This document shows, one piece after another, positions 24,290 through 36,300 of a DNA stretch of 64,000 nucleotides (its first letter is position 1; each line of letters starts with the position of its first letter). The position numbers and the translations under genes are program-made. The stretch comes from Solenopsis invicta (lineage: Eukaryota > Arthropoda > Insecta > Hymenoptera > Formicidae): assembly GCF_016802725.1 (NCBI RefSeq), contig NC_052665.1, positions 18,048,501 to 18,112,500 of the forward strand, written 5' to 3'. Below the pieces are notes generated by a model. It had not been told where the DNA came from, searched no databases, and saw nothing but the letters and a program-made list of their open reading frames with translations.

Positions 24290-25570
24290 ATCGATCGGGA
24301 TATGCTGAGATAATCAATCTCCATCAACGGTTCATCAAAAATCAATTGTTTTTACAGCATCGACGACTGTTGTACATTAATGCTTTTAGCACTGAACGTT
24401 CAGTTCTCTTCCAGTGGCTACCTTGGGCAGGAAACTCAATTTGCAAAATGAAATTCATGGTTGACCGATGATGATCGTCGCGAGATAGGAGACAATCAAT
24501 CCGCTTGATGCAGCACTACCCCGCGGGGTTAGATCGCTATTGCTGGTGGCTGACCCTCCGATTCAGTAGCACGTTGCGCGAATTAGTCTGTGGCGTTTGT
24601 TCGCAAAGGTATCATCCAATTATGCGAGTGCATCGTACGCTGCAGTGATATACGTGGCTAAGCCGCCTACCTAAATCGAGCTTTCTACCTTTCATTGCTA
24701 TTTAATGGATGCACTGTACGTTATTCCGATCACTTGTCTCTTTGAACATCTGCTCAGCTATCTGCTCCTTAATCAAAATTGTATGAATAAATAATAATAT
24801 ATAATAAAACGTTATTACATAATAATGCGTTTTATAAAATTTCTTTGATTTTTATAATATGCAACACTAAAAGCAGCATAAATTATTCAATCAGAATAAG
24901 TGTTTTGAATGAAATAAAATTATGTGTATATATTTTATAAAATTGGAATATAAGAAGACAATTTCTGAGTATATTAAAATTGTATGCTATTTATAAATGA
25001 TATATTATAGATTACAAGCGATATTACTATGTAAGTTGTTTTCACTTGTCATCAGAAAATATTTGAAGTCAAATATAATATAATAGATATTTTCTTGTTT
25101 TATTTTAGATAGCTTAAGGATTAAGTACGTGAAAAGAAAAGTAACTCAAATCGAATTCTGAAAGAAATTATTTCTTCTTTTAAAAAGAAATCGCAAATCT
25201 TCGCTTAAGCCACGCTTGAGAACTAATTTATATACGATTTCAATGCAGCTCTCGTAGTAAAGAAATTCAAACTGCAGTGCACAGAAAAGTCTTTAGAAGG
25301 GGGAAGAGATCTGATAATTGCGTTTGGCTGCCGTTTTCAACGCGCGCTCGGAAATTACGTCCCGGAACTCTGACGGCGCATTAAATAGCCGGCAGACATG
25401 TTCGCGCGCAAAACAATGAGAGACTATAGAGATCGTTTGCGACACACACGTCGACCGACCAGGGATTTACGGCGCTGTGGGTGCTTTCCGTGGTCTTTGT
25501 TCTAACACGACCAAGACGTTGCAAGCACCCCCAGGCCAGTATTGTAACAGCGCAGGCATTGATGCTTGAG
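24290..25570. other. GC-richer patches upstream of the dpr exon
   Basis: Two patches (about 24290-24760 and 25290-25570), separated by AT-rich DNA, have elevated G+C. I looked here for the missing first half of the Ig domain (a Cys-containing strand B on the + strand) and did not see it. A 60-nt hairpin lies at 25475. Confidence 0.45.
25475..25534 (+). other. 60-nt imperfect hairpin
   Basis: CTGTGGGTGCTT pairs with AAGCACCCCCAG across one mismatch. A further GTCTT/AAGAC pairing lies inside after an internal loop. It is shorter and looser than a standard microRNA precursor, so I label it structure only. Confidence 0.4.
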
Positions 25571-26416
25571 AACTTCCGGTGCTAAACATTTATAACGTAT
25601 TCCTGAATTTTAATATCTTTGCGATTCAAAGTTATGTAAATTAGATAGTTTACCAATCATTTTACTATATAAATAATTCTCAATTTAAAAGATATATAAA
25701 ATGATTATATACATATACACTACTTTAAAAGTTGTTTTAACATATAAAAAAATATATTATTCTTCAGTTCTTAATATATAAATAATATTGTAAAAATTCT
25801 GACAGTACAAATAAAAAAAAAAATTACAAATTAATATACTTTTTTTTTTAAATTATCAATATACTGAAATTCGAGAGATAAAATATTATAACAAAAAAGT
25901 GAAAAATTAAGTAAAATAATTATTTGTAAAATTTTATTTTAAACAGTAATTTTTAAGATATGAGAGCTTAAAGCTAGTAGATCAGAGATTACATTTAAAC
26001 AGTCACCTGTTATGCAGCCACTATCGCGATTCACGGGCATGCTGTCTAAACGTAGTTTGTGATTAAATCCTTATATCTTTTCTGAAAAAAGACATGACAT
26101 ATTTAACAAAAAAATCTACTGCTTCAAATAAAAATTTACAAATAATTATTTAATTTAATTTTCCGAGAACTTTTTTGCTATAGCATTTTAATTCGCAAAT
26201 TGTGGAACTGTATGATAAATGCTAAACGTTATATTAATTGTATTATTATTCGATTAAAGCTGAAACATCTGAGATGTTCAATCGTCACTAAATTTTTTGA
26301 GATTACAAGGAGTGTTAGAAATTGGAGATTGAAGAAATAGAAATGTCAGTTTGCGGCAATAAACTACAGCAAACGTGCATAAAACGTACGACTGAAGGTT
26401 GTATTCTTCATGTTGC
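25571..26416. other. AT-rich intronic sequence leading to the dpr exon
   Basis: Mostly A/T with homopolymer runs. It becomes less AT-rich only in the last 100 bp before the acceptor. No upstream exon recognised. Confidence 0.6.
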
Positions 26417-26418
26417 AG
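26417..26418 (+). other. Splice acceptor (AG) of the dpr exon
   Basis: A CAG precedes the conserved GTG-TCC-TGG codons. The upstream tract is only modestly pyrimidine-rich (tattcttcatgtt). This position is where Dpr homology begins. Confidence 0.85.
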
Positions 26419-26629
26419 GTGTCCTGGATGCGCAAACGAGACATGCATATCTTGAGTGCGGGCATCCTCATGTACACGTCGGACCTGAGGTTCCAGGTGA
26501 TCCATCCGGACAAGTCGGAGAACTGGACGCTGCAAATCAAGTCGCCGCAGCAGCGCGATTCCGGCGTGTACGAGTGTCAGGTCAGCACCGAGCCGAAGAT
26601 GTCGCTCAACTATAGTCTCAACGTGGTTG
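26419..26629 (+). CDS. dpr: Internal exon of a Dpr-family neuronal Ig receptor (second half of Ig domain 1)
   Basis: Dpr proteins (defective proboscis extension response family) are cell-surface Ig proteins of arthropod neurons that bind DIP partners through their first Ig domain during synaptic partner choice. The exon reads in frame from its first base for 70 codons and leaves one extra G, so it is phase 0 at the start and phase 1 at the end. It begins VSWMRKRD, which holds the core strand-C Trp. YTSDLRFQ follows around residues 19-26, an N-glycosylation sequon (NWT) at residue 35, and DSGVYECQ at residues 48-55 with the strand-F Cys. It ends in STEPKMS and LNVV. The VSW(I/M)RKRD, NWTLQI and STEPKMS blocks are family hallmarks. 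The strand-B Cys must lie in an upstream exon, which I did not find. The paralog is unresolved; from memory the dpr1 and dpr4/5 types look closest. Family assignment is very secure; exact exon edges are likely. Confidence 0.95.
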
Positions 26630-26635
26630 GTGAGT
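26630..26635 (+). other. Splice donor (GTGAGT) of the dpr exon
   Basis: GTGAGT follows directly after the VV codons plus one G. This leaves a phase-1 junction whose leftover G fits the Glu or Gly that follows VV in the family. Reading through the donor leaves the frame open to a TAA at 26812-26814, but the added residues do not resemble Dpr. Confidence 0.9.
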
Positions 26636-26900
26636 ACCGCCTGCATTATTCACACGCCTGGCCCGGTTACGTAAATCACGGCCTTGGGTTGATTCTGTTC
26701 GAAGTCTCCTCTCGATGGGAGACGAATGTTACGGCCGCTTCTCTATCGCGGCTGCTGTCTCGGAGAAAAGATTGTTCGCGACACGAGCTGGCTGGCAGGA
26801 TCGAAGTGGGTTAAAGTTTAAACGCTTAAGTGCTTCGTCGCGGGATTATCCTCTCGATGTCGCGTCGCGTCGCGTTCTGAAGTCCCCGTCATTTGGGGAT
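26636..26900 (+). other. Intronic flank just downstream of the dpr exon
   Basis: This flank is richer in G+C than the surrounding introns and has a short GTCGC repeat near 26870. Open frames here are intron read-through with no recognisable domain. I see no second exon. Confidence 0.6.
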
Positions 26901-28084
26901 TAACAAGTTGCCCATTGACAATGACATTCAACAAGTATGAGAGAAAGAAAATGAGCAATATTGAGTTTTAGTACGCTTAGCCTATTTGATTAATTCGACC
27001 TGTCCGTAGCCTTTGACGTTAGAACCTTTTAAAAAATAGACATTATAAAGTACATTAATATTGATTCAGTCAATCTTAAATGGAGATGTTATAAATTATA
27101 GATGTCTGCTTTTGTTTCAATATCTTAAGTTTACACGTTAATTTATATATTTGATGCGTATGCACATGTCATGCTGTCATTTGTCTAGAAAATATATTAA
27201 TTTGCCAGTTTTTGTAACGTTTGACATATTTGTAGTATTTAATATTATTTTGATGTGATTATTAATATGATAAATAATAAATTTATATATTAAATAACGG
27301 TGCAGAAATTTCTCTATAACTGTATCATATGTAAAATTTGATTTCAACTCCATGACGAATGCCGATTGCACAATACGTCTGGCGATGACACGTACAATTA
27401 TACATTACGCAGATACCAGCGTATCATAAAATATTATTTTGCATTTCCTTGTATGTAAAAATCTATTGCACAGTTACGAAGCAGATGTGTTTTTCCGCGG
27501 CAAAATAGCCAATCTTTTAATGTAATATGAAAAATTAACGTGTTAACTTATTGATTTACTTATGCTAACATTATTGCATATTTGCCGGTCGTGTTTATGC
27601 AATCCGCTTTCTCAAACAACGAATAAAAATGTAGTTTTCTTGGTTGCACTAAAGTACAGTGAGAACACTATTCGTGTCTTCTTTAAAGTTGAAGGCAAGC
27701 ACGCCGTAAGATTTAGTTAGGCGAAGTCTTCGCGATTCGGATTTTTTTTTACGTTCGTGAATCTTTCAGCAGTTTCTGAGAACATTAGGGAAAACGACAA
27801 CGATAACGCACGACTTCCGTTTCTTCCGTTGCGAGCGTCGCCGACCAAATAAAAAGCAACGAGAGTGGGCAAGGGAGGACGAGTTATTTTGCCATCGAAA
27901 GTTGGAGCTAAGATACACTATAAACAACGTAACTTTGTACATGCAATCCGGAAGAATTTCATATTGGCATAACTGCTGTGCTGAAAACTCAACATTTTCG
28001 CTGCCTGCAGTTCGCGATCCGCCTCTCGTAAACTTTCGGCCATAATAAACATCCGCCAGCTTTGCCGAAAATCGGTGCAACTAT

Positions 28085-28139
<55 letters not shown>

Positions 28140-30430
28140 TTCTTTTTCTTATTTTACACAAAATTAGTTGTGCTTTATTGTGGCGTTTGCCGCACACGGC
28201 GGTTTTCATCGCGCGCTCACGTATCTCGTAAATATAATAAATATTCGCGCTCAGCGCGAGTAAATGAAATTATGCATTATAATGGAATTATATATTAATC
28301 TGACACGAAAAGCCAATAGAAATCCTTGTGAGAGTTCCACATATCTCTCTTGCGATACCTTTACTCAAGAAATTTAAAATAAAATTTGACACAAAATTTT
28401 GAAATTTCTTAAATTCTGATCTTCTCTGAGATATTTGAGCTCTCGTATTTTTAAGCTATTGAAATTCTTAAGGATTCTTAGTTTTCTTGGATCGTGAAAT
28501 TGTTCGATCCTTAAAAAATTTTACTGTTAGATTACGAAGTTCTTGATGCCTAAAATTTTTCTATTGCAAAATTTTTCAAGTCCTATATAGATTTTACCGT
28601 CGAGATATGTATAAAGCCGCCGTATTAAAATACGAAGAAAAACTTTCTAGTTTCTTTTCAGAGATGTAAAACACCGATAAAAAGAGCGACTGAAACTTAC
28701 TGAAAGGATCGTAGAATGAAACACGAGAGGTAGAGGGAAATGATAATTTGTAGATTACGAAAGCGAGGGGCGCCATTGGCAAAAAAATTTCTTTTTTTTT
28801 ATTCGCATTATCGAGATTTGTCGTTTGCTCGCGCGATGAGTAAGATTAAAAACTAGCATAGAATTATTCACTTCCATTTGCGAATATAGGACCGCAGATG
28901 CAATCGTTGATTTTGAACTCTGAACGAAGCTAAAGAGAAGAATAAGTGTGGAGTCAGGAACTGAGAGCATGAAGCGCAGGAGAACGTAAGAGCTCCGGCG
29001 TGCTCGATAAGCGGCTTGGAGGAAACACGTCGACGAACCGAGTCCTTTTCAACCTCCATCCACCCTTATTCTCCCCTTTTTATGCGCTACGAGCGCATCG
29101 ATGCAGATGCATCTACTCCGTCTGGAGCGTTTATGTCTGGAAACAGGGAGGGAAGATTGGCGCGAAATAAATCGTCTTTCTTTCGCACGTTCTCTCATTC
29201 GTAAAATCGTAAAACATGAAGTCGACGACGAGATCGATTTTACAAATCCATTCTGCAAAAAGCTGAAAACTAGGGAGTCCCTGCTGACTGCAGATCAAAA
29301 TTTCCCATTGCAGGACGAAGTAACTTGGTGATTGGTGGAAGGGGAAAAAGCTGTTTACTAATAGATCTATAAAGATCGATAGAAGTGTTGAGAGTTATAA
29401 TAGAAATGTCATACAAAAGTAGGGCAGACTGATGGAAAAATAACGTAACAAGACAAATAATAAAATATAATATTTAACAGGAAAAACTGTTTTATGAGAT
29501 AATTTTTTTTTTAAATATAATAACAATTTATTAATTATATAAAAATTCATATCGGAGATTTTATGAATAATATTTATATATTACCTTTTAATCGCAATTG
29601 TATTTTTTTCTGCTTTATAATTATAATTATTTTAGAAAGCTGTCAGAAAGAAAGTAATTTGTTCAAAATCTCATACGTGATTTTTACGTAAAGTTGCTGA
29701 ATACAGGAGATTTGGCATTATACTTCTCGTAATTCCCGTTTTTGCCTTTCGAGTCGAAACGTGTCCTACAGAAAATAATTCACGTACCAAAATTTGCGAG
29801 GATAATAAAATTCTGCGAGCGGGTAGAACTCCAATCTCACCACTCTAGCATATATATTCTTGACTCAGCATTTTTTTGCTGCAACGTGTTTTCGCCTAGC
29901 CGAGCAGCGTAAATACATCGGAATTAACCACTAATGCATTTTTTGCCACTTGGACGTTTGTTAAACGTCTCGCCCTACCCCCGCCAAATAAATCTGAACC
30001 CATTTCTCGGATTTTATTCTTGGATACTAGTTGGCCTCACGCGAGCAGCTCTCACATGATTGTATTGATTTAAAGCCCAAATTATGCTATTTGTTTTGAT
30101 AATAAAATTTGGGAAGATACAATGTCACTTTTTGACAAATGTGATCATAATTTTATTATTAGGTTTAACTTACTCGAAACTTGTTATGTACAGCAATTTG
30201 AAATACATACAAAATGGAAGCGTCAAAGAGTATTAATCTTAAATGCTGCCTAAAACTGAATTATATTCTAGCCAACATTATCAAATACGTATTTTACAAA
30301 TATTCTCTCAATTTAATACATTTACACATATATATTATTTACATATAAAATTGTCTACGTATATATCCTATATATTTATAGGTTGTCATTTATATAAAAC
30401 ATATTAATTTTATATATTTATACCATTTAA
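26901..30430. other. Noncoding DNA, AT-rich with mixed patches
   Basis: I see no exon. A GC-richer patch near 28600-29340 has short frames open on both strands with no recognisable domain. It holds a (TA)25 tract at 28088 and a GGATCG/CGATCC hairpin near 28490. Confidence 0.5.
28088..28137. repeat. (AT)25 microsatellite
   Basis: Perfect 50-bp alternating A/T run. The 78-residue + frame across it is a translation of this repeat plus flanks and is not a credible gene. Confidence 0.98.
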
Positions 30431-30527
30431 TACTGAATGTAGAACAATATTGTGGTTTAAATCTATCCTAGTTTACGATATAATATAATAGTATAATAAT
30501 GGATACCACAGTTGTTCTACATTAGTA
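30431..30527. mobile_element. 97-bp TA-flanked hairpin element
   Basis: The left tip is TACTGAATGTAGAACAA and the reverse-complemented right tip is TACTAATGTAGAACAA, each followed by TTGTGGT or CTGTGGT. The middle is AT-rich with a TTTACGATAT-like block. Small size, TA ends and near-complete inversion suggest a miniature transposon or a snapback. Confidence 0.7.
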
Positions 30528-33500
30528 CGTTAATGAATGCTCTTCGGTCGACGTAATCAGCAACGTAATCGGAAATTCAACGAGAGAGTGAAAATGATAA
30601 TTGGTCGGCAAAGATTTGCCAGGTAATAGCAATGTCAACGACCAAACCATAACGAAACACGATAATCATTGTATTCAGTCAATTATCGATGTTTTCGATA
30701 TATATTCCGTATTCTATTATCATCATTGACGGTAATAAAAATCGATGCTTAAAAAAAAAACAGAAAGCATGTGACAAACGTTGAAATGTGTTAAAATTTA
30801 ATATTATTTTAAAAATAATGTTAAAAAAATTGATTATTCTCGAAGTTTATTACGTTGAGGCAATTGGTATAAGCATATAAATGAGAAAGTATTTTTCACA
30901 TATTATATCTTCACGCTTCGACAATCGTGATTTTTAATGAAAGTTTGTGTTGCATTATGTATCATATGTTAAAATCAATGGGTGATTCTAAAAGCCTTAT
31001 AGATGTAATGTTTCATTCAATGAAATAGTTATGTCAATAACGGTGTATATTGGTATGGTGAAAAGTATAAAGATAAAAGAATAAAATAGTAATCACATAT
31101 ACGATAGATATATCTTTAGGAGAAAGAAAATAAGAGTACAAGTGAGTATATACATTTTATACTGTTTTGAACTTTTATATTTTAAGTATACCTTGCTTTG
31201 AAAGTGATGCGACTTAAACATCGTCATTTTTTTTAGAAAATGGAGGCAAACATTTTTCTCGGTAATTAAATATATTTTAAAAAAAATTTTATTTATATCT
31301 TTATACAGTTTTAAAACATTACCATTCACACAAAGTTAATAATTTAAAACAGCTTTATAAAAACAAAAGAATAAATAAAATATTAAATTCTAAATATTGA
31401 ATTAAAATTTTAAAATAATTTTAAGGGAAAACAATAATTATTTATTATAATATGAAAGCAAATGAATTTGTAACATACCTTATTGATAATAAAAGAGATG
31501 TAAATTAATTATAAAATAAAATAAAAAGGAAAAACATACGAGAAATACGTAATTGGGCATATAGGCCCAGTTTTGACCTTCTAGGTCCCACAGCAAAGAT
31601 TTTTGCTTTAATCACACTTTTAATTAAGAGGGATATAAGTCATTCTTTGCCGAGACGAAAATACCAGACACAGCGCAATCATAAATAAGACCGCGGACAG
31701 TCAGCGTTATGGCCACCGCCAGAGTTGGACAGTGATTTTAAATTACGCGAAACTCGCGGAAAATGAAATTTAATCCAATCTTTGTAAGAGCGCTTGGAAT
31801 TTTCTTGAAAAGACGCCGAAAAATCTTTAACATATTTCTGTTGACATATGTACACATACTTGACATACTTTTTGTGATTTTGCTCATGCAACATTATATT
31901 TGATATAATTAAATAAGAAAGCTCGTGTAACAAACACTTTGTTTATAGTAAAGCAATTCTTTACAATATTTACGTATTTTTATGTATATTAAAATACATT
32001 TTTTACTTTTTTTCTAATTTGTTATTCTTAAAAACTTTAATTAGATTTCAATCTGTTGCGTGAAAAAACTTGTGTATAAAATATTTTACATCCATTACGT
32101 TATTTTTTAATAGCAAAGTTTTCTTTTTGATTTTTGTTTAATAAAGTTATCAAACAAAATGTTTGTTTACAACTTTCTTATTAATTTGATCTTTTTAATT
32201 AAGCTGAAATTTTGTCGAAGTAAAATAATTGCTTGAAATTAACTGAAGGATATAGTTTCGTCAAATATTTTATTTCTCAAAACTTAGTTTATGAATTTTT
32301 TATGCAAAATATTTTATATTTGAGTATTATAAATATTTTTCTAATATTTTAACATGAATAATTTAGTTTATCTGTATAAGTAAAGTTTTATTCTTCAAAG
32401 TTTTTTAACATTTCATTTTAAATAACTCATTTATTAATCATGTATTAAAATTTTTTCCAATAAAATTCAGATTTCACGTAAGATAAAACCGTATTATTAG
32501 TATCTTTTTTTCTTGCAGCAATCTATATACAAAGTGCCTTGTTAATATCGTGAAATATTTTAATAACGAATTTCTTGGCAAAACTCGAGATTAATTTTTC
32601 CTTAATTAAGTTTGATTATATTATCTTATTTATTGAATCTATTTAATTATTACATAATTTATAATTATCACATAATTCAAGTTTTGTTTTTCACGCGAAC
32701 GCTTGAAATTGGTCTTATTTTTACATTAGAAATTAAGTGTTTAAAGATAGTAACAAAATTATTAAAAATAAAAACCCTTGCTTTAAGTTATATTTCGTTA
32801 GTTTACATATTATTAGCAATAATAAATGTAAGATTAAACCGTGATGTAAAAACATAATTCACTTATTATTAGTTTTTGTAACATTTAATTTACCAAAACT
32901 TTTGGGACTGATGTAAAATTATTCAACGAAGAAATTTTTAGTTGTATCTATGCCAAAGGAAAACAACTGCAATTAATTTGGATAATAATTCAAGAATATA
33001 CCACTGGATATGCTTTCTAACGATTCCAGATTCTCTATGCAGATATATTTTCTACATTCAACAGATAAACGCGCATATACAGTCTCTTATATTCCGAAGG
33101 AAGTACGACGTGCAGAAATAATTACTCTCTGATGTTTTCATTATCGTTGCAATATTCCCACGCCATTGCATCCTTCACTTCCTCGCTCTCGTTCCTTTGC
33201 GCATAATAACCGCGTGTTTCGGAGGCAGGCTTTCGCGTTTACGTAAGCCAAAATATTTCATCTTACGCGAGACGGGGAGAGCCTTTATGTCAAGACGTAA
33301 GGGCGTCCGCGTTGTGAAAGGAGTTCACGGGAATCCACGGAATAATTCGTGCAAAATTTTGGGAGAGGTAACTTTGGTGAGAACTTTGTGCAGAAAGCTT
33401 TGAAATAGAATACATACAGAATGAAGTTATATATCATGAATTCTTTTTATTTAACATATGTGATGATTATTTTCTTTAGAGCGCAAACACTATTGTAGAT

Positions 33501-35090
33501 AATGTTATCGTAATCGTTAAAGTTATTGATATAATGATTAATTACATTAACGAATATTTTAATAAATTATACATACTCGTACAATATTGGCTTAGCAGTT
33601 TAATGTCTATATAGTTGTATGCGTTGTATATTACATGCATATATTAATATTTGTGAATTAAATGATGTGCCTTGAATGACGATTTAATTATGTAATCTCC
33701 TAATTATTCATAATTTTTAACTGTAGAAATTTCCTGATTTGCCAAGCTTACTTTTATGATGACGTAGATATAAATAGCTTTCGAAATTAATTAAATTACA
33801 ACGTCATAGTTGTTTTGAAACATTGCACGTATCAAAATGCGGTAATATCGCAATGGAATAATATTTGTTTATTTGACGTTAAGCTGCGCAGGTAAAATTG
33901 TGGTCATTCTTCGTTTGTAATAATGTATGCCGCGTTCGCGATACGAAACGATGAGCGAAATGACAGAAGATAGAAAATAATATTAAGCCGTCAGAACAAT
34001 AGTCGTTATTATTCATGCAATTAAGTCTCATTGTCACGATTGGTCACACTTGGCTACAATATGGGAGCAAATGACACGCGTTAACGCACTGACGGCTTAA
34101 TTGGTTTCTCCCTCCTTCCTGCTGAAATTGTTCTTGGTGCAACGAGGCATCCACAAATCAATTGCGAAATTTGTGGCCATCATGTACGAAGCAATACGAT
34201 CCTTCAAAATCGGTGCAGATACGGATATCTATGTCAGATCGATCACTCTTTATGGTTTTTTTTTGTTCGTTTTTTTCCGTACAACTTTCAACTTCCAAAA
34301 TTGTGTACGAGTACCATCATTCGACAGGAGGTTCCATTTAAATCCGACGTTCATCATCCGAGCTTTTTCTGAAATAAAAACAGAATAAAATGCAACATAA
34401 TTTTTTGTCAATTATTTTATATAGTAATTTTAAAGAGATATTGAGATATTATTGCATGATGCAACATTAACTTTGGGTATTTAATTACATACAAACGTGC
34501 TTTTTTTAATCAATTAGTTACTGAATATTTTGAGGATACATCATATTAAATTAAAGTAGCAATTAGCATCGTGTATTATATATATAACATATTTCATCAA
34601 TCATCATTCTGTTTATAACATACAATACGGCCAGACAAATGGCCACATTGATAAATACTTCAGAATTGCTCCATCGTTTTATTTCATTTATTCTTTATCT
34701 GTAATACTTTTTACGAAAAATATGGATTTAAAGATATAATTTTTAGCTGTGAGCTAGTATTCTTTTTTATTATTTTAGTTACAATACGCATAACAGAATA
34801 GAATTAATTTTGTAGCACTTGTGCACTTTTATAAAATTTTTTAATATATTATAACTTATCTTACACTATTTATTATTACATCAGATTATAGTATTGCATT
34901 TTTAATTTTGCATACATATTGTAAATATAGTATTTCATATACATATTCCGAAATTTTTTATTGATCTTTTCTATTAAATAATAAAATTAAATAAAATTCT
35001 ATTCTGAATTCTGCAAATTGTATATCGCTTAAAGTAAATTTTACAGATGTGAGAGTTCTGGTATTTTAGAAGTTTCTATATTGACACATG
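30528..35090. other. AT-rich noncoding DNA
   Basis: I see no exon. A GC-richer patch at about 33180-33400 has a 68-residue + frame without a recognisable domain. The rest is low-complexity. Confidence 0.55.
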
Positions 35091-36300
35091 TGTGACACTC
35101 TTGTTTCGAACCCGTCAATTTCGCTGTGCGACGTACGATCACGGTGCGATGCAGTATCTAGGGAATAGGATGCGAGTATTTGTCACTCTTACGGCAATTA
35201 TGGTCTCTCCCAGGATCGTTTATCTCGTTATGATAGTTAGATTATCTCCGTTCAGCCACAAGATACATGTGCAGATCTATAAGCGACGATATCTCTCCAC
35301 ATCCAAAGCGACCCATTTCAGTCCCCTTTCCTCGCAAATTCGTCTCGCTGGGATTCGGGTGAACCAACATAGTCAGAACTGGTTCAACCATTGTGCTAAA
35401 TGGACCATGTCATGTAGAAGCGAACCTTTTAGAACACCAGGGGTCTTTTATGTAGCGTATCTTATCAAAAAGCTTATCTTACGAAAATTTTTATCTACTA
35501 ACTTATAATAAAATATTTTATATACTGATTTGCGTTATATAAGATATTTTATATAATATCTTATTTCATTACAACGTAGATTATTAAATTTATATTTATT
35601 TTTGTTGAAAGTTAATTTCATGAAGCTATTTAACGTTTATATATTTATGGCTTGTATAACTTGCGGTTGCTATATTTCTTCATATTTGTAATCATTTTAG
35701 AAATTAAACCTTTTATAATTATAAACGTCAAAATATGGTACGCGATAGTTTAAAGTAGCTACTTATGCGAAAAGACACATCAAAAGTCGAAGCGTTAATC
35801 GCGAATAGTAAAATCTTATAGTAAAGTCTTTCCCACTCAGATTAATAGCATATGATTCCGCGAACTGCACTTTGCAAGTCATCAACGGCCGTGCTCGAGT
35901 TTGCGAGTCATTATAGATCTTTGACGATCCTAATCGCAGTCGCACAATGCTCCGAGATGATTTCCTTCCAGTTCTGAATCGCTCAATTTAGTCGGCAGCC
36001 GCGACGCTTTAAGTTTCTAGAAACTCCTAATTTGCGCCGTTGTATTTATCTGCCGTTGCAATTAAGAGAGTTGCAATTGCACTTTGCCGATCCCGATCGC
36101 CCGTATGCCAGTGCAGCGAAATTAAACGCCGTCTCTTAAGTTGCGCCTGTTGCGACGATATTTGTGTTCGCTGTATTATAGTATTCCACTTTAAGTTTGC
36201 CTCGGATGACCCAACTTTTCGCGAGGTTGCCCTAGAATATCTAGCAACGAACCACAAGGATTGGATAATGGCTAATTATTTCACGGATGGCTTGTGACAG
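35091..36300. other. Two GC-richer patches with unsupported frames
   Basis: The patches are about 35091-35500 and 35930-36300. The first has a 138-residue + frame (35092-35508); I recognise no domain or signal peptide, and it ends in AT-rich DNA. A perfect 10-bp stem hairpin (ATAAGATATT) lies at 35539-35564 between them. Confidence 0.4.

Noticed and set aside
25290..25570. Possible upstream dpr exon with the strand-B Cys
   Set aside because: No frame gives the expected pattern of a Cys followed by a Leu-Gly-Asn-type strand and a donor in the right phase.
26322..26615. 97-residue + frame in another phase across the dpr exon
   Set aside because: It overlaps the Dpr exon in the wrong phase and shows no Ig features.
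26278..26646. 122-residue minus-strand frame across the dpr exon
   Set aside because: It is the antisense shadow of the strongly conserved Dpr coding exon, which explains why it is open.
26715..26903. Frame just after the dpr donor
   Set aside because: It lies in the intron past a strong GTGAGT and has no domain similarity.
28062..28298. 78-residue + frame rich in Tyr-Ile
   Set aside because: It translates a (TA)25 microsatellite.
35092..35508. 138-residue + frame
   Set aside because: No recognised domain or supporting splice context. It lies in a GC-richer patch where stops are rarer.
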